A DNA stretch of 46,897 bases. Source: Bordetella parapertussis. Lineage in GTDB: Bacteria; Pseudomonadota; Gammaproteobacteria; Burkholderiales; Burkholderiaceae_B. Position numbers and translations under genes: made by a program. Under the pieces are notes generated by a model, which worked only from the letters and a program-made list of their open reading frames with translations, had not been told where the DNA came from and made no database searches. The DNA lies in contig CAMDEF010000032.1 in assembly GCA_945895265.1 (NCBI GenBank), positions 1 through 46,897 of the forward strand, given 5' to 3'. Positions 16,097-24,955 of the stretch are shown here, one piece after another. Positions within the stretch are counted from its first letter, which is position 1, and the number at the start of each line of letters is the position of its first letter.

Positions 16097-18034
16097 TTAA
16101 GCTGCCACGCGCTCGTGGTGTGCCAGGTGCAATCGCACGCACGTGCCGCTTGCATCACTTGAAACAGTCAACTCAGCGCCTAGCCGAGTCGCGCGCTCTT
16201 GCATAATTGTTAACCCGACGTGCTGCTCAGGCTCAACGCTTGAGGCTGACAACTCAAAGCCACAGCCATCGTCTTGCACACTCAATTCAAAATCTTGTGC
16301 ATTATTCAAGACGATCTTCACTGTTTTCGCCTTTGCATGCTTGCGAATATTTGACAACGCTTCTTGCACGATAAAGAGTAACTGCAACTGCTGCTCGGCC
16401 GGCAAAGGTGCGCCTTGCCCGCCTGCTTGAATCGAAACCGGAATCATCGTCTGGCGTGTAAAACGCTCGGCCACATGATGCAAGGCTTGATTCAAATCAC
16501 CCGCCTCAAGTTTGATTCTGAAATTGAGTAATAACTCACGAACATCATCGTAGCTTTCACGCAGCCCCGTTTTGATCATCCGCATACTTTCAGCGACTTC
16601 ACCATCAGCTTTACGCTTCAATGAGTCTTCTAACATTTGCACCTGTAACTTCAAAAAATTCAGCCCCTGTGCGATCGAGTCATGTAAGCCTTGCGCCACC
16701 AGATTACGCTCTTGAGCCACGGCAAGCTCTCGGGTGCGTGCTAGCAGCCGTTGATTTTCAACCGCAGCACCTAGGTGCTGACCAACCGAGTCAAACAAGC
16801 GTCGATCATCGCCAGAGAACTCGCGCGGTTCAGCGAAGTGCAAGGTGTAGCTTCCCAAGGTCGCCGCACCACTCGTGATCTGTGCGATCGCAATTGAATT
16901 AAAGCCTTCTTCGCGACACAAATAACGTTGCTCGACCGGCAATTTACGAAAATCACGTATTTGGGTTTCACCAAGTACCGAGGCTTCGCCACACAAACAA
17001 TCGCCCGCATGTACGCACTGCTCTTCTTGAACAAAGTTGAGCGAGAGACCTTGATGTACCATCAAGTGCAGATTGTTTTGTCGCCGATCTAGAATACGCA
17101 CGGTGCCACCATCAGCACCAAAATACTCAATCAATTTTTTTAAAAATCCGACGCAACGCTGTTCAAGCTCGCCGGGCTGGCTCAGATATGACGAGAAGTC
17201 ATACAGCGTACTGAGCGCACGATTTTGTTGCGCAAGCTGCAAGGTTTTTTGCGAAACACGGTCTTCAAGATCCGTATAAAGCGCTTTGAGTTGAGCGGCC
17301 ATATCGTTAAAACCCGAGGCAAGCTCGCCAAATTCGTCACGCCCCTCAACCGGCACTTGCACCGAGAAGTTTCTGGCCGTCATTTGTGCGATACCTGCCT
17401 GCAAAGCCTGCACCGGCCGAATCACCCAGCCGTACAACAGATAAATAATTGCAACGCTACCCACTAACATCAGCACGATCAGCGCAAGCTGAGAGCCGCG
17501 CAAGTAAGTCGTGGTACGACTATTTTCGCTTTCAATCCGCGACACCAACTGATCGGTTTGCTCGACAAACTGAGGCAGCTCTCGCAGGTAGACATTTACA
17601 GCTTGTTGCTGCGCTGTGACATCCTGAGTCACCGCAAGCAAGGCTGGTAGTAAAGCACTGTTCCAAAGCATTGTCACGCGCGCGAATTGCTCTTGTACAG
17701 CATGGCTACCTGGCATACGTAGTGGTCGTTGCGGATCACCTTCGCGCAAGTTCGCAAGTGTCTGTGTGAGGGCTTGTTGTTGACGACGCAGCACCTCAAG
17801 GTCTGGTGTAGCCTGAGCGCGCAATTGGCTCAGGGTCAGGCCGAGTCGCACCGACTGCACTCGCAAACTGCCGGTGTCGTTGATGGCTGCAGCAGCTCCT
17901 TCAAGTGCCCAAGATAACCACAAGGTGCCCAGCACCATCGCCAACCCAAACACTAGACCGGCAAGCGACACAGATACGAGGCGCACGCCAAGTTTGTGAT
18001 TTCGTCCAAGCGAGGGAGACCAAGTCAGTGCCAA
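16097..18034 (-). CDS. narX: Nitrate/nitrite sensor histidine kinase NarX
   Basis: The 645-residue sensor has a first transmembrane helix (about 18-42). The periplasmic P-box INDTGSLRVQSVRLG binds nitrate in NarX/NarQ. A second helix (about 180-203), HAMP, and a central cysteine module (EEQC, GDCLCG and RYLC) follow. The HisKA_3 dimerisation helix carries the phosphoacceptor His in QGLHDSIAQGL, and the ATPase domain follows (NIRKHAKA, DDGCGF). The start codon is TTG at 18034, preceded by a perfect AAGGAGGT at 18041-18048 with 6-7 nt spacing. It sits upstream of narL in one operon and divergent from narK1, so it probably controls the neighbouring nar genes. Confidence 0.94.
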   Translation of the reverse strand: MALTWSPSLGRNHKLGVRLVSVSLAGLVFGLAMVLGTLWLSWALEGAAAAINDTGSLRVQSVRLGLTLSQLRAQATPDLEVLRRQQQALTQTLANLREGDPQRPLRMPGSHAVQEQFARVTMLWNSALLPALLAVTQDVTAQQQAVNVYLRELPQFVEQTDQLVSRIESENSRTTTYLRGSQLALIVLMLVGSVAIIYLLYGWVIRPVQALQAGIAQMTARNFSVQVPVEGRDEFGELASGFNDMAAQLKALYTDLEDRVSQKTLQLAQQNRALSTLYDFSSYLSQPGELEQRCVGFLKKLIEYFGADGGTVRILDRRQNNLHLMVHQGLSLNFVQEEQCVHAGDCLCGEASVLGETQIRDFRKLPVEQRYLCREEGFNSIAIAQITSGAATLGSYTLHFAEPREFSGDDRRLFDSVGQHLGAAVENQRLLARTRELAVAQERNLVAQGLHDSIAQGLNFLKLQVQMLEDSLKRKADGEVAESMRMIKTGLRESYDDVRELLLNFRIKLEAGDLNQALHHVAERFTRQTMIPVSIQAGGQGAPLPAEQQLQLLFIVQEALSNIRKHAKAKTVKIVLNNAQDFELSVQDDGCGFELSASSVEPEQHVGLTIMQERATRLGAELTVSSDASGTCVRLHLAHHERVAA

Positions 18035-18341
18035 ACGTAGACCTCCTTAAAGACGTTTAAATTAGGCCTGTCCCCCAACCAGGGTTTGACCCCTTCCTGA
18101 AGACATGCGCCTTGTGGGCACAACGTTGACTCATTTTCGATTAAGCGTGTACTTCGGACATACGGTTGACCCATTATCACCGATGCTAGCGCCAAAAGAG
18201 ATAAATCAGCCCTCTATAGTCCGAAAGAACTAGGTGACCCCTCTCTGATGCCTGACTGTTCCCCATCCAGCGGCCAATAGGCGGCGGCCTCGCCAGCCCA
18301 TAGTCTTTGTCTTATCGCCTTTAGAACAGTTAATACACACG
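18035..18341. other. narX-narK1 divergent intergenic region with TTGAC at exact 40-bp intervals
   Basis: No gene is visible in this 307-bp gap. It contains the narX ribosome binding site (18041-18048). TTGAC words stand at 18086, 18126 and 18166, exactly 40 bp apart, heading segments with about 50% pairwise identity for the first pair and less for the second. I found no good FNR site, although divergent control of narXL and narK would be expected here. No convincing ribosome binding site precedes the narK1 ATG. Confidence 0.45.
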
Positions 18342-19628
18342 ATGAGCTCTCACACCCGCACCTCCACGAAGGTACTCACCTCTAGCACCTTCGCCTTCAC
18401 GATTTGCTTTGCCGTCTGGATGATGTTTGCTGTCATCGGCATCCCAATCAAAAAGCAACTAGGGCTTAACGAGACTGAGTTTGGCCTGCTCGCTGCCATG
18501 CCCGTGCTGACGGGATCGCTGATTCGCGTACCTCTCGGGATTTGGACCGATCGCTTTGGCGGACGCATCGTATTTTTTCTGCTGATGCTAAGCACTGTTA
18601 TGCCTATCTGGCTGATGTCTTACGCCACTGAGTACTGGCACTTTTTAGCGATTGGTTGCTTTGTCGGTTTGGCCGGCGGCTCGTTTTCAGTCGGCACGCC
18701 GTACGTCGCACGCTGGTTTCCAAAAAACCGTCAAGGCCTGGCCATGGGGATCTTTGGCGCAGGAAACTCGGGCTCTGCACTCACCAAATTTGTCGCTCCT
18801 GCTCTGATCGCCTCAGCAGCCGGTTCCTGGACGATTGTGCCGCAGGTGTATTCAGTCGCGATGCTGATCACCGCTGTGCTGTTCTGGATATTCTCAAGCA
18901 CGAATCCCGCTCACAACATATCTTCGGGTGCCACGTTTTCACAGCAACTCGTGATGCTGAAAGACCCTAGGGTCTGGCGCTATTGCCAGTACTACTCGGT
19001 GGTGTTTGGAGGCTATGTTGCGTTGGCGCTATGGATGACAAAGTATTACGTCGGTGAATACGGTTTTGATATGCAACAAGCGGCGCTACTTGCTGCAGTC
19101 TTTTCACTGCCAGGCGGCGTACTGCGTGCGTTCGGCGGTTGGGTATCAGACCGGTATGGCGCCTATCACACCACATGGTGGGTCATGTGGGTGTGTTGGG
19201 TGGCCTTCTTTTTGCTCAGCTATCCGCAAACTAATTTCACGGTCATGACGGTGAATGGACCCCGCGACTTCTTTATTGGCCTGACTCCAACCCTCTTCAC
19301 CGCCTTGCTCTTTATTGTTGGCATCGCAATGGCCATTGGCAAAGCCTCGGTCTTTAAGTTTATTTCGGATGAGTTTCCAGACAATATCGGAGCTGTCTCT
19401 GGGGTAGTTGGTTTGGCTGGGGGACTCGGTGGTTTTGTGCTGCCCATCATGTTTGGGGCCATGGTAGATCTGACCGGAGTGCGTTCGTCGAGTTTTATGC
19501 TGCTCTATGGAACCGTTTGCGTATCGCTGGTCTGGATGCACTTCAGTTTTAGGAAGGAAAGCGTTGGCTCAACTGGCATCGAGCCAAGCAAAGCTCGCTC
19601 AGCCCCAGCGCTGTTACTTCGCTCATAA
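18342..19628 (+). CDS. narK: Nitrate transporter NarK1 (MFS, proposed nitrate/proton symporter type)
   Basis: This is a 428-residue, 12-helix major-facilitator protein of the nitrate/nitrite porter family. It shows FAVWMMFAVIGIPIKKQLGL at helix 1, the MFS loop GIWTDRFGGR, and the signature stretch FGAGNSGSALTKF in helix 5. A second Gly-rich signature is VVGLAGGLGGFVLP. Its short, symport-type pattern (GNSGSALTKF) differs from the antiporter pattern of the next gene. It would import nitrate to start respiration before nitrite accumulates. It is the first gene of narK1K2GHJI and lies 26 nt before narK2. Confidence 0.9.
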   Translation: MSSHTRTSTKVLTSSTFAFTICFAVWMMFAVIGIPIKKQLGLNETEFGLLAAMPVLTGSLIRVPLGIWTDRFGGRIVFFLLMLSTVMPIWLMSYATEYWHFLAIGCFVGLAGGSFSVGTPYVARWFPKNRQGLAMGIFGAGNSGSALTKFVAPALIASAAGSWTIVPQVYSVAMLITAVLFWIFSSTNPAHNISSGATFSQQLVMLKDPRVWRYCQYYSVVFGGYVALALWMTKYYVGEYGFDMQQAALLAAVFSLPGGVLRAFGGWVSDRYGAYHTTWWVMWVCWVAFFLLSYPQTNFTVMTVNGPRDFFIGLTPTLFTALLFIVGIAMAIGKASVFKFISDEFPDNIGAVSGVVGLAGGLGGFVLPIMFGAMVDLTGVRSSSFMLLYGTVCVSLVWMHFSFRKESVGSTGIEPSKARSAPALLLRS

Positions 19629-19654
19629 GTTCACACTCGCAATCGGAGTTCGTC

Positions 19655-21040
19655 ATGTCTTCACGCTATGTTCTTACCCGTTGGGAGCCCGAACAGCCAG
19701 AGTTCTGGAAAACTGAAGGGCATCGCATTGCCCAGCGCAACCTTTGGCTCTCGATTCCGGCACTCATGCTGGCCTTCAGTGTCTGGATGTTGTGGTCAGT
19801 CGTGGTGGTAAATTTGAATAAAGCGGGTTTTCATTTCAGTAAAAATCAAATGTTTTGGCTCACCGCCCTACCCGCCTTATCTGGCGCCACGCTTCGTATT
19901 TTTTATTCCTTTCTCATCCCAATCTTTGGTGGTCGCCGTTGGACTGCGCTATCTACGGCAAGCCTGTTAATCCCAGCGCTAGGGATGGGATTTGCGCTAC
20001 GCGATACGAGTACTAGCTACCCAACTCTTTTAGTTCTGGCCTTGCTTTGTGGGCTTGGTGGTGGCAACTTCAGCTCTTCGATGGCGAACATTAGCTTCTT
20101 TTTTCCAAAGTCTCAAAAAGGGCTTGCCACGGGCCTGAATGCCGGCATTGGCAACCTAGGGGTCTCGGTCGTGCAGTTCGTGACGCCCCTGATTATCTCT
20201 CTTGGGGCCTTCGGTGCCTTCGGTGGTGCGGGTCACGACTATACGGCTAACGGCGTCTCGCAAACGCTTTGGTTACAAAACGCCGGTTTTATCTGGGTAC
20301 CGTTTATTTTGCTCGCTTCACTTGCCGCGTGGTTTGGCATGAACGATATCGCCGATGCTAAGGCCTCGTTTGTAGATCAGGCTGTGATTTTCAAGCGCAA
20401 ACATAATTGGCTGATGTGCTGGTTATATCTGGGTACGTTTGGATCCTTCATTGGGTTCTCAGCAGGCTTAGCCTTGTTGACGCAGTCGCAATTCCCCAAC
20501 GTCAATCCCACAAAATATGCCTTTCTTGGGCCGCTCGTGGGTGCCATGGTGCGGCCGGTAGGCGGCTGGGTATCTGACAAAGTGGGCGGAGCTCGCGTCA
20601 CCCTCTGGACCTTCATCGGAATGATGCTCGCCGTGCTTGGGGTGATGTATTTTTTACCTAGCCAAGGTAGCGCGGGCAACTTCACAGGTTTTCTGACGCT
20701 CTTCATTATTTTGTTTGCCCTCACCGGGATTGGTAACGGGTCGACCTTTCGCATGATCCCGGTGATTTTTTTGAACGATCGTCAACACTGTGCCAAGTCG
20801 GATCCAGCGTCTCAAAAGCAAGCAATGATTGATGGCAGCAAAGAGGCTGCAGCGGTCTTGGGATTTTCAGGCGCGATTGGTGCGTATGGCGGCTTTTTTA
20901 TCCCCAAAAGCTTTGGTACCTCAATCGATCTGACGGGCACTCCACACGCAGCCTTGTTCTGCTTTGTGCTGTTTTATTTCAGCTGCGTCGCGGTCACTTG
21001 GATTTGGTACGCGCGCGGCAAAGCGCCAATGCCGTGTTAA
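19655..21040 (+). CDS. narK: Nitrate/nitrite transporter NarK2 (MFS, antiporter type)
   Basis: The 461-residue protein is a second nitrate/nitrite porter with signature LNAGIGNLGVSVVQF in helix 5, the MFS loop PIFGGRRW, and FSGAIGAYGGFFIPKSFG in helix 11. Compared with NarK1 it has a longer cytoplasmic loop between helices 10 and 11 (NDRQHCAKSDPASQKQAM). This form resembles the E. coli NarK-type nitrate/nitrite antiporter, which exports toxic nitrite while importing nitrate. A GGAG 8-9 nt upstream supports the ATG. The order narK1-narK2 ahead of narG is common in denitrifying proteobacteria. Confidence 0.92.
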   Translation: MSSRYVLTRWEPEQPEFWKTEGHRIAQRNLWLSIPALMLAFSVWMLWSVVVVNLNKAGFHFSKNQMFWLTALPALSGATLRIFYSFLIPIFGGRRWTALSTASLLIPALGMGFALRDTSTSYPTLLVLALLCGLGGGNFSSSMANISFFFPKSQKGLATGLNAGIGNLGVSVVQFVTPLIISLGAFGAFGGAGHDYTANGVSQTLWLQNAGFIWVPFILLASLAAWFGMNDIADAKASFVDQAVIFKRKHNWLMCWLYLGTFGSFIGFSAGLALLTQSQFPNVNPTKYAFLGPLVGAMVRPVGGWVSDKVGGARVTLWTFIGMMLAVLGVMYFLPSQGSAGNFTGFLTLFIILFALTGIGNGSTFRMIPVIFLNDRQHCAKSDPASQKQAMIDGSKEAAAVLGFSGAIGAYGGFFIPKSFGTSIDLTGTPHAALFCFVLFYFSCVAVTWIWYARGKAPMPC

Positions 21041-21223
21041 TCGCGAGGTTAGCCTGCGTCTGAACTTTGCCTCCTGCTACCCACTTCGAAAATAAATACT
21101 GACCACACCTAGTTTAAAGACATTCGGTTTCAACCAAAAAGTGTTTCACCAGTTTTAAAAGCGTACTGCAACACGCACTTGAAACCATCAAAACTTAATA
21201 CGTCGCCTTTCTGGAGCTCAGTT

Positions 21224-24200
21224 ATGAGTCATTTTTTAGATCGCTTGAACTTTTTTTCACGCACAACCAGTACCTTCTCTGATCACCACGGTGCCGTGGT
21301 CAACGAAGACCGCAAGTGGGAGAACGCCTACCGGCAGCGCTGGCAGCACGACAAAATCGTGCGTTCAACTCACGGAGTGAATTGCACCGGTTCTTGTTCA
21401 TGGAAGGTGTACGTCAAAAGTGGCTTGATCACCTGGGAGACCCAACAGACGGACTACTCACGCACCCGCCCTGACTTGCCGAATCATGAGCCGCGCGGCT
21501 GTCCGCGCGGCGCTTCCTACAGTTGGTATGTGTATTCCGCACAGCGTGTCAAACACCCGATGATGCGCGGACGCCTCATGGAGATGTGGCGCGACGCCCG
21601 CTTGACGATGAACCCCATCGCAGCCTGGGCACACATCAGCCAAAACCCTGAACGCGCCAAGCGTTACAAAAGCGTACGAGGCTTAGGGGGCTTTGTGCGC
21701 GCTGACTGGGATACCGTCACTGAAATGATTGCAGCGGCAAACTCTTACACCATTAAAGAGTTCGGGCCCGATCGCGTGATTGGCTTTTCACCCATTCCGG
21801 CCATGTCGATGGTGTCATATGCAGCGGGCTCGCGTTACCTAAGCCTGATCGGTGGAGTATGCCTAAGCTTTTATGACTGGTACTGCGACCTGCCTCCCGC
21901 TAGCCCACAGGTATGGGGCGAACAAACTGACGTGCCTGAATCGGCCGATTGGTACAACTCAACGTACTTAATGGTGTGGGGTTCAAACGTGCCGCAAACG
22001 CGCACACCAGATGCGCACTTTTATACTGAGGTTCGCTACAAGGGCACCAAGACCGTCGCCATTTCAAGTGACTATGGCGAGATGGTTAAGTTTGGTGACA
22101 TCTGGCTGGCACCCAAACAAGGTACCGACGCTGCCTTAGCCATGGCCATGGGTCATGTGATTCTCAAAGAGTTTCACCTGAGCGACAAGTCTGAATACTT
22201 TAGCAACTATGCCAGGCAATACACCGATATGCCTATGCTGGTGTTATTAAAAGAGCATAACGGTCAATGGGCACCCGATCATTTCTTACGCGCTTCACAC
22301 TTAACCAACAATCACGGCGAGGCGAATAACCCTGACTGGAAGACTCTACTGCTTGATGCGTTGAGCGGCGAATTGGTCGTGCCAAATGGGGCGATTGGTT
22401 TGCGCTGGGGCGAAGGCAAGGTTAACGAAAGTGCACAAGTTGGGCGCTGGAATCTTGAGAAAAAAGATGCCGCTTCAGGCCGTGACGTTGAGCCTACGCT
22501 CACTCTACTAGACAATCACGATGAAGTGGTCGGTGTTGCATTTCCGTACTTTGGAGGCGAACACGACGAGCTGCTCGTGCGCAATGTGCCCGTCAAAGCG
22601 CTCACGCTCGCCGATGGCAGCCTCGCGCGGGTTGCAACCGTCTACGACTTACAAATGGCGAACTACGGCATAGACCGCGGCTTAGGAGGTGGTAACGTCG
22701 CCTCAAGCTACGACCAAGATATCCCCTACACCCCAGCCTGGCAACAAAAGCACACCACCGTTAAACCAGAGTTAGTGATTCAGGTCGCGCGTGAGTTTGC
22801 ACAAAATGCACATGATACTGAAGGCAAATCGATGGTCATCGTGGGTGCCGCGCTCAACCATTGGTACCACATGGATATGACGTATCGCGGCATCATCAAC
22901 CTATTAATGATGTGCGGGTGTGTTGGAAAAAGCGGCGGTGGCTGGGCCCATTATGTCGGACAAGAGAAACTGCGACCTCAGTTTGGTTGGGCACCGCTGG
23001 CGTTTGCCTTAGATTGGTCACGCCCACCACGCCAAATGAACGGCACAAGTTTCTTTTACGCCCATACCAGTCAATGGCGTCACGAGAAACTACACATCGA
23101 TGAAATGTTGGCACCCACCGCTGAAGCAAAAAAATACGCTCAGCTCAGCATGCTAGATTTGAACGCAAAGTCTGAACGCATGGGCTGGCTGCCTTCGGCA
23201 CCTCAATTAAAGACGAATCCACTTGAAGTGGTTGCTGCCGCCGAAGCGGCAGGACAAGACCCAGTTGCCTTTGCCACTGAGCAATTGAAAAACGGCGCGC
23301 TCAGCATGAGTTGCGACGAGCCTGATGCGCCAGAAAATTTTCCGCGCAATATGTTTGTCTGGCGTTCAAATATTCTGGGTTCAAGCGGCAAAGGCCATGA
23401 GTACTTCTTGAAATATCTGTTGGGCACGCAAAATGCATTATTTGCAGACGAAGTTGATGCGATCAAGCCCACCGAGGTGAAAGCGCACGCCGAGGCCGCC
23501 GAAGGCAAGCTGGATCTGCTGGTGGTTCTTGACTTCAGAATGAGCACCACCTGTCTGTATGGCGATATCGTGTTGCCCACAGCAACGTGGTACGAGAAAG
23601 ATGATCTGAACACTTCAGACATGCATCCTTTCATTCATCCGCTTAGCGAGGCTGTACAGCCTTTATGGGAAAGCAAAACCGACTGGGAAATCTATAAACT
23701 GCTCGCCAAAAAGTTCAGCGAAATTGGCGGGCCTTACCTGGGTACCGGTAAAGATCTAGTGCTCACACCGCTAATGCACGACACACCTGGTGAACTTGGC
23801 CAGGCTTTTGAGCCAAAAGACTGGAAGCACGGCGAGTGCGACTTAATCCCAGGTAAAACCGCACCCAACATGACCGTGGTTGAACGCGACTACACCCAGA
23901 TTTATCAAAAGTTCACCTCAGTTGGTCCGTTGCTAGAAAAACTGGGCAATGGCGGCAAAGGCATCAACTGGAACACCGAACACGAGGTGCAAGAACTAAA
24001 AGGTATCAACAAGGCCGTCGCAACGGAAGGCGTTGGCAAAGGACGTCCACGCTTAGATACTGCCATTGATGCCGCCGAAATGATTTTGACCTTTGCCCCA
24101 GAGACCAACGGGCATGTATCGGTCAAAGCTTGGGAGGCATTATCCAAGATCACCGGACGTGATCATAGCCACATGGCGCAAGGTCGCGAGCATGACAAGA

Positions 24201-24955
24201 TTCGGTTTCGTGATGTGCAAGCCCAGCCTCGCAAGATTATTTCGGCACCGACCTGGTCGGGTATCGAAAGCGAAGAGGTCAGCTACAACGCCGGCTACAC
24301 CAATATTCACGAGCTGATCCCTTGGCGCACGCTGACAGGCCGTCAACAGTTTTACCAAGATCATCGGTGGATGCTTGATTTTGGCGAAGGCTCGTGTGTC
24401 TATAAGCCAGCGATCGACACCAAGACCATCAAACCGGTTTTAGGATTTAAGCCCAATGGTGAAACTGAGCTAGTACTAAATTGGCTCACGCCCCATCAAA
24501 AATGGGGCATTCATTCAACCTATTCAGACAACTTACGCATGCTGACACTCAGTCGCGGTGGCCCGCACGTCTGGATCTCTGAAAAAGAAGCTCGCAAGGC
24601 TGGCATCGTTGATAACGACTGGGTCGAAGTCTTTAACGTCAATGGCACCCTAAGCGCACGCGTGGTGGTGAGTCAGCGCATCCCGGACGGCACTTGTTTG
24701 ATGTACCACGCGCAAGAGAAAAACATCAATACGCCCGGGGCTCAGACGAGTGGGATGCGGGGTGGCATTCATAACTCGGTGACACGCACCGTGCTCAAGC
24801 CCACCCACATGATCGGCGGCTATGCCCAACAAGCCTGGGGCTTTAACTATTACGGCACGGTGGGAAGCAATCGCGACGAGTTCGTGGTGCTTCGCAAGAT
24901 GAACAAAATTGAGTGGCTAGAAGGGCCGCTTGTCGAGGTCAAGGATTCATTATGA
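21224..24955 (+). CDS. narG: Respiratory nitrate reductase alpha subunit NarG
   Basis: NarG reduces nitrate to nitrite at a molybdenum bis-MGD centre on the cytoplasmic side. The N-terminus carries the FS0 cluster ligands in HGVNCTGSCSW and RGCPRGASYSW. The Mo-ligand Asp lies in YCDLPPASPQVWGEQTD, as in E. coli NarG. The protein is 1243 residues when started at 21224 (E. coli has 1247). I prefer this ATG to an upstream TTG because GGAG lies 7 nt before it and MSHFLDRLNFF matches the family start. There is no twin-arginine signal, only the vestigial form usual in NarG. It overlaps narH by 4 nt. Confidence 0.97.
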   Translation: MSHFLDRLNFFSRTTSTFSDHHGAVVNEDRKWENAYRQRWQHDKIVRSTHGVNCTGSCSWKVYVKSGLITWETQQTDYSRTRPDLPNHEPRGCPRGASYSWYVYSAQRVKHPMMRGRLMEMWRDARLTMNPIAAWAHISQNPERAKRYKSVRGLGGFVRADWDTVTEMIAAANSYTIKEFGPDRVIGFSPIPAMSMVSYAAGSRYLSLIGGVCLSFYDWYCDLPPASPQVWGEQTDVPESADWYNSTYLMVWGSNVPQTRTPDAHFYTEVRYKGTKTVAISSDYGEMVKFGDIWLAPKQGTDAALAMAMGHVILKEFHLSDKSEYFSNYARQYTDMPMLVLLKEHNGQWAPDHFLRASHLTNNHGEANNPDWKTLLLDALSGELVVPNGAIGLRWGEGKVNESAQVGRWNLEKKDAASGRDVEPTLTLLDNHDEVVGVAFPYFGGEHDELLVRNVPVKALTLADGSLARVATVYDLQMANYGIDRGLGGGNVASSYDQDIPYTPAWQQKHTTVKPELVIQVAREFAQNAHDTEGKSMVIVGAALNHWYHMDMTYRGIINLLMMCGCVGKSGGGWAHYVGQEKLRPQFGWAPLAFALDWSRPPRQMNGTSFFYAHTSQWRHEKLHIDEMLAPTAEAKKYAQLSMLDLNAKSERMGWLPSAPQLKTNPLEVVAAAEAAGQDPVAFATEQLKNGALSMSCDEPDAPENFPRNMFVWRSNILGSSGKGHEYFLKYLLGTQNALFADEVDAIKPTEVKAHAEAAEGKLDLLVVLDFRMSTTCLYGDIVLPTATWYEKDDLNTSDMHPFIHPLSEAVQPLWESKTDWEIYKLLAKKFSEIGGPYLGTGKDLVLTPLMHDTPGELGQAFEPKDWKHGECDLIPGKTAPNMTVVERDYTQIYQKFTSVGPLLEKLGNGGKGINWNTEHEVQELKGINKAVATEGVGKGRPRLDTAIDAAEMILTFAPETNGHVSVKAWEALSKITGRDHSHMAQGREHDKIRFRDVQAQPRKIISAPTWSGIESEEVSYNAGYTNIHELIPWRTLTGRQQFYQDHRWMLDFGEGSCVYKPAIDTKTIKPVLGFKPNGETELVLNWLTPHQKWGIHSTYSDNLRMLTLSRGGPHVWISEKEARKAGIVDNDWVEVFNVNGTLSARVVVSQRIPDGTCLMYHAQEKNINTPGAQTSGMRGGIHNSVTRTVLKPTHMIGGYAQQAWGFNYYGTVGSNRDEFVVLRKMNKIEWLEGPLVEVKDSL

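Noticed and set aside
24913..24951. Longer narH start inside narG.
   Set aside because: The extension has no family similarity, and the ATG at 24952 overlapping the narG stop fits the known NarH N-terminus.
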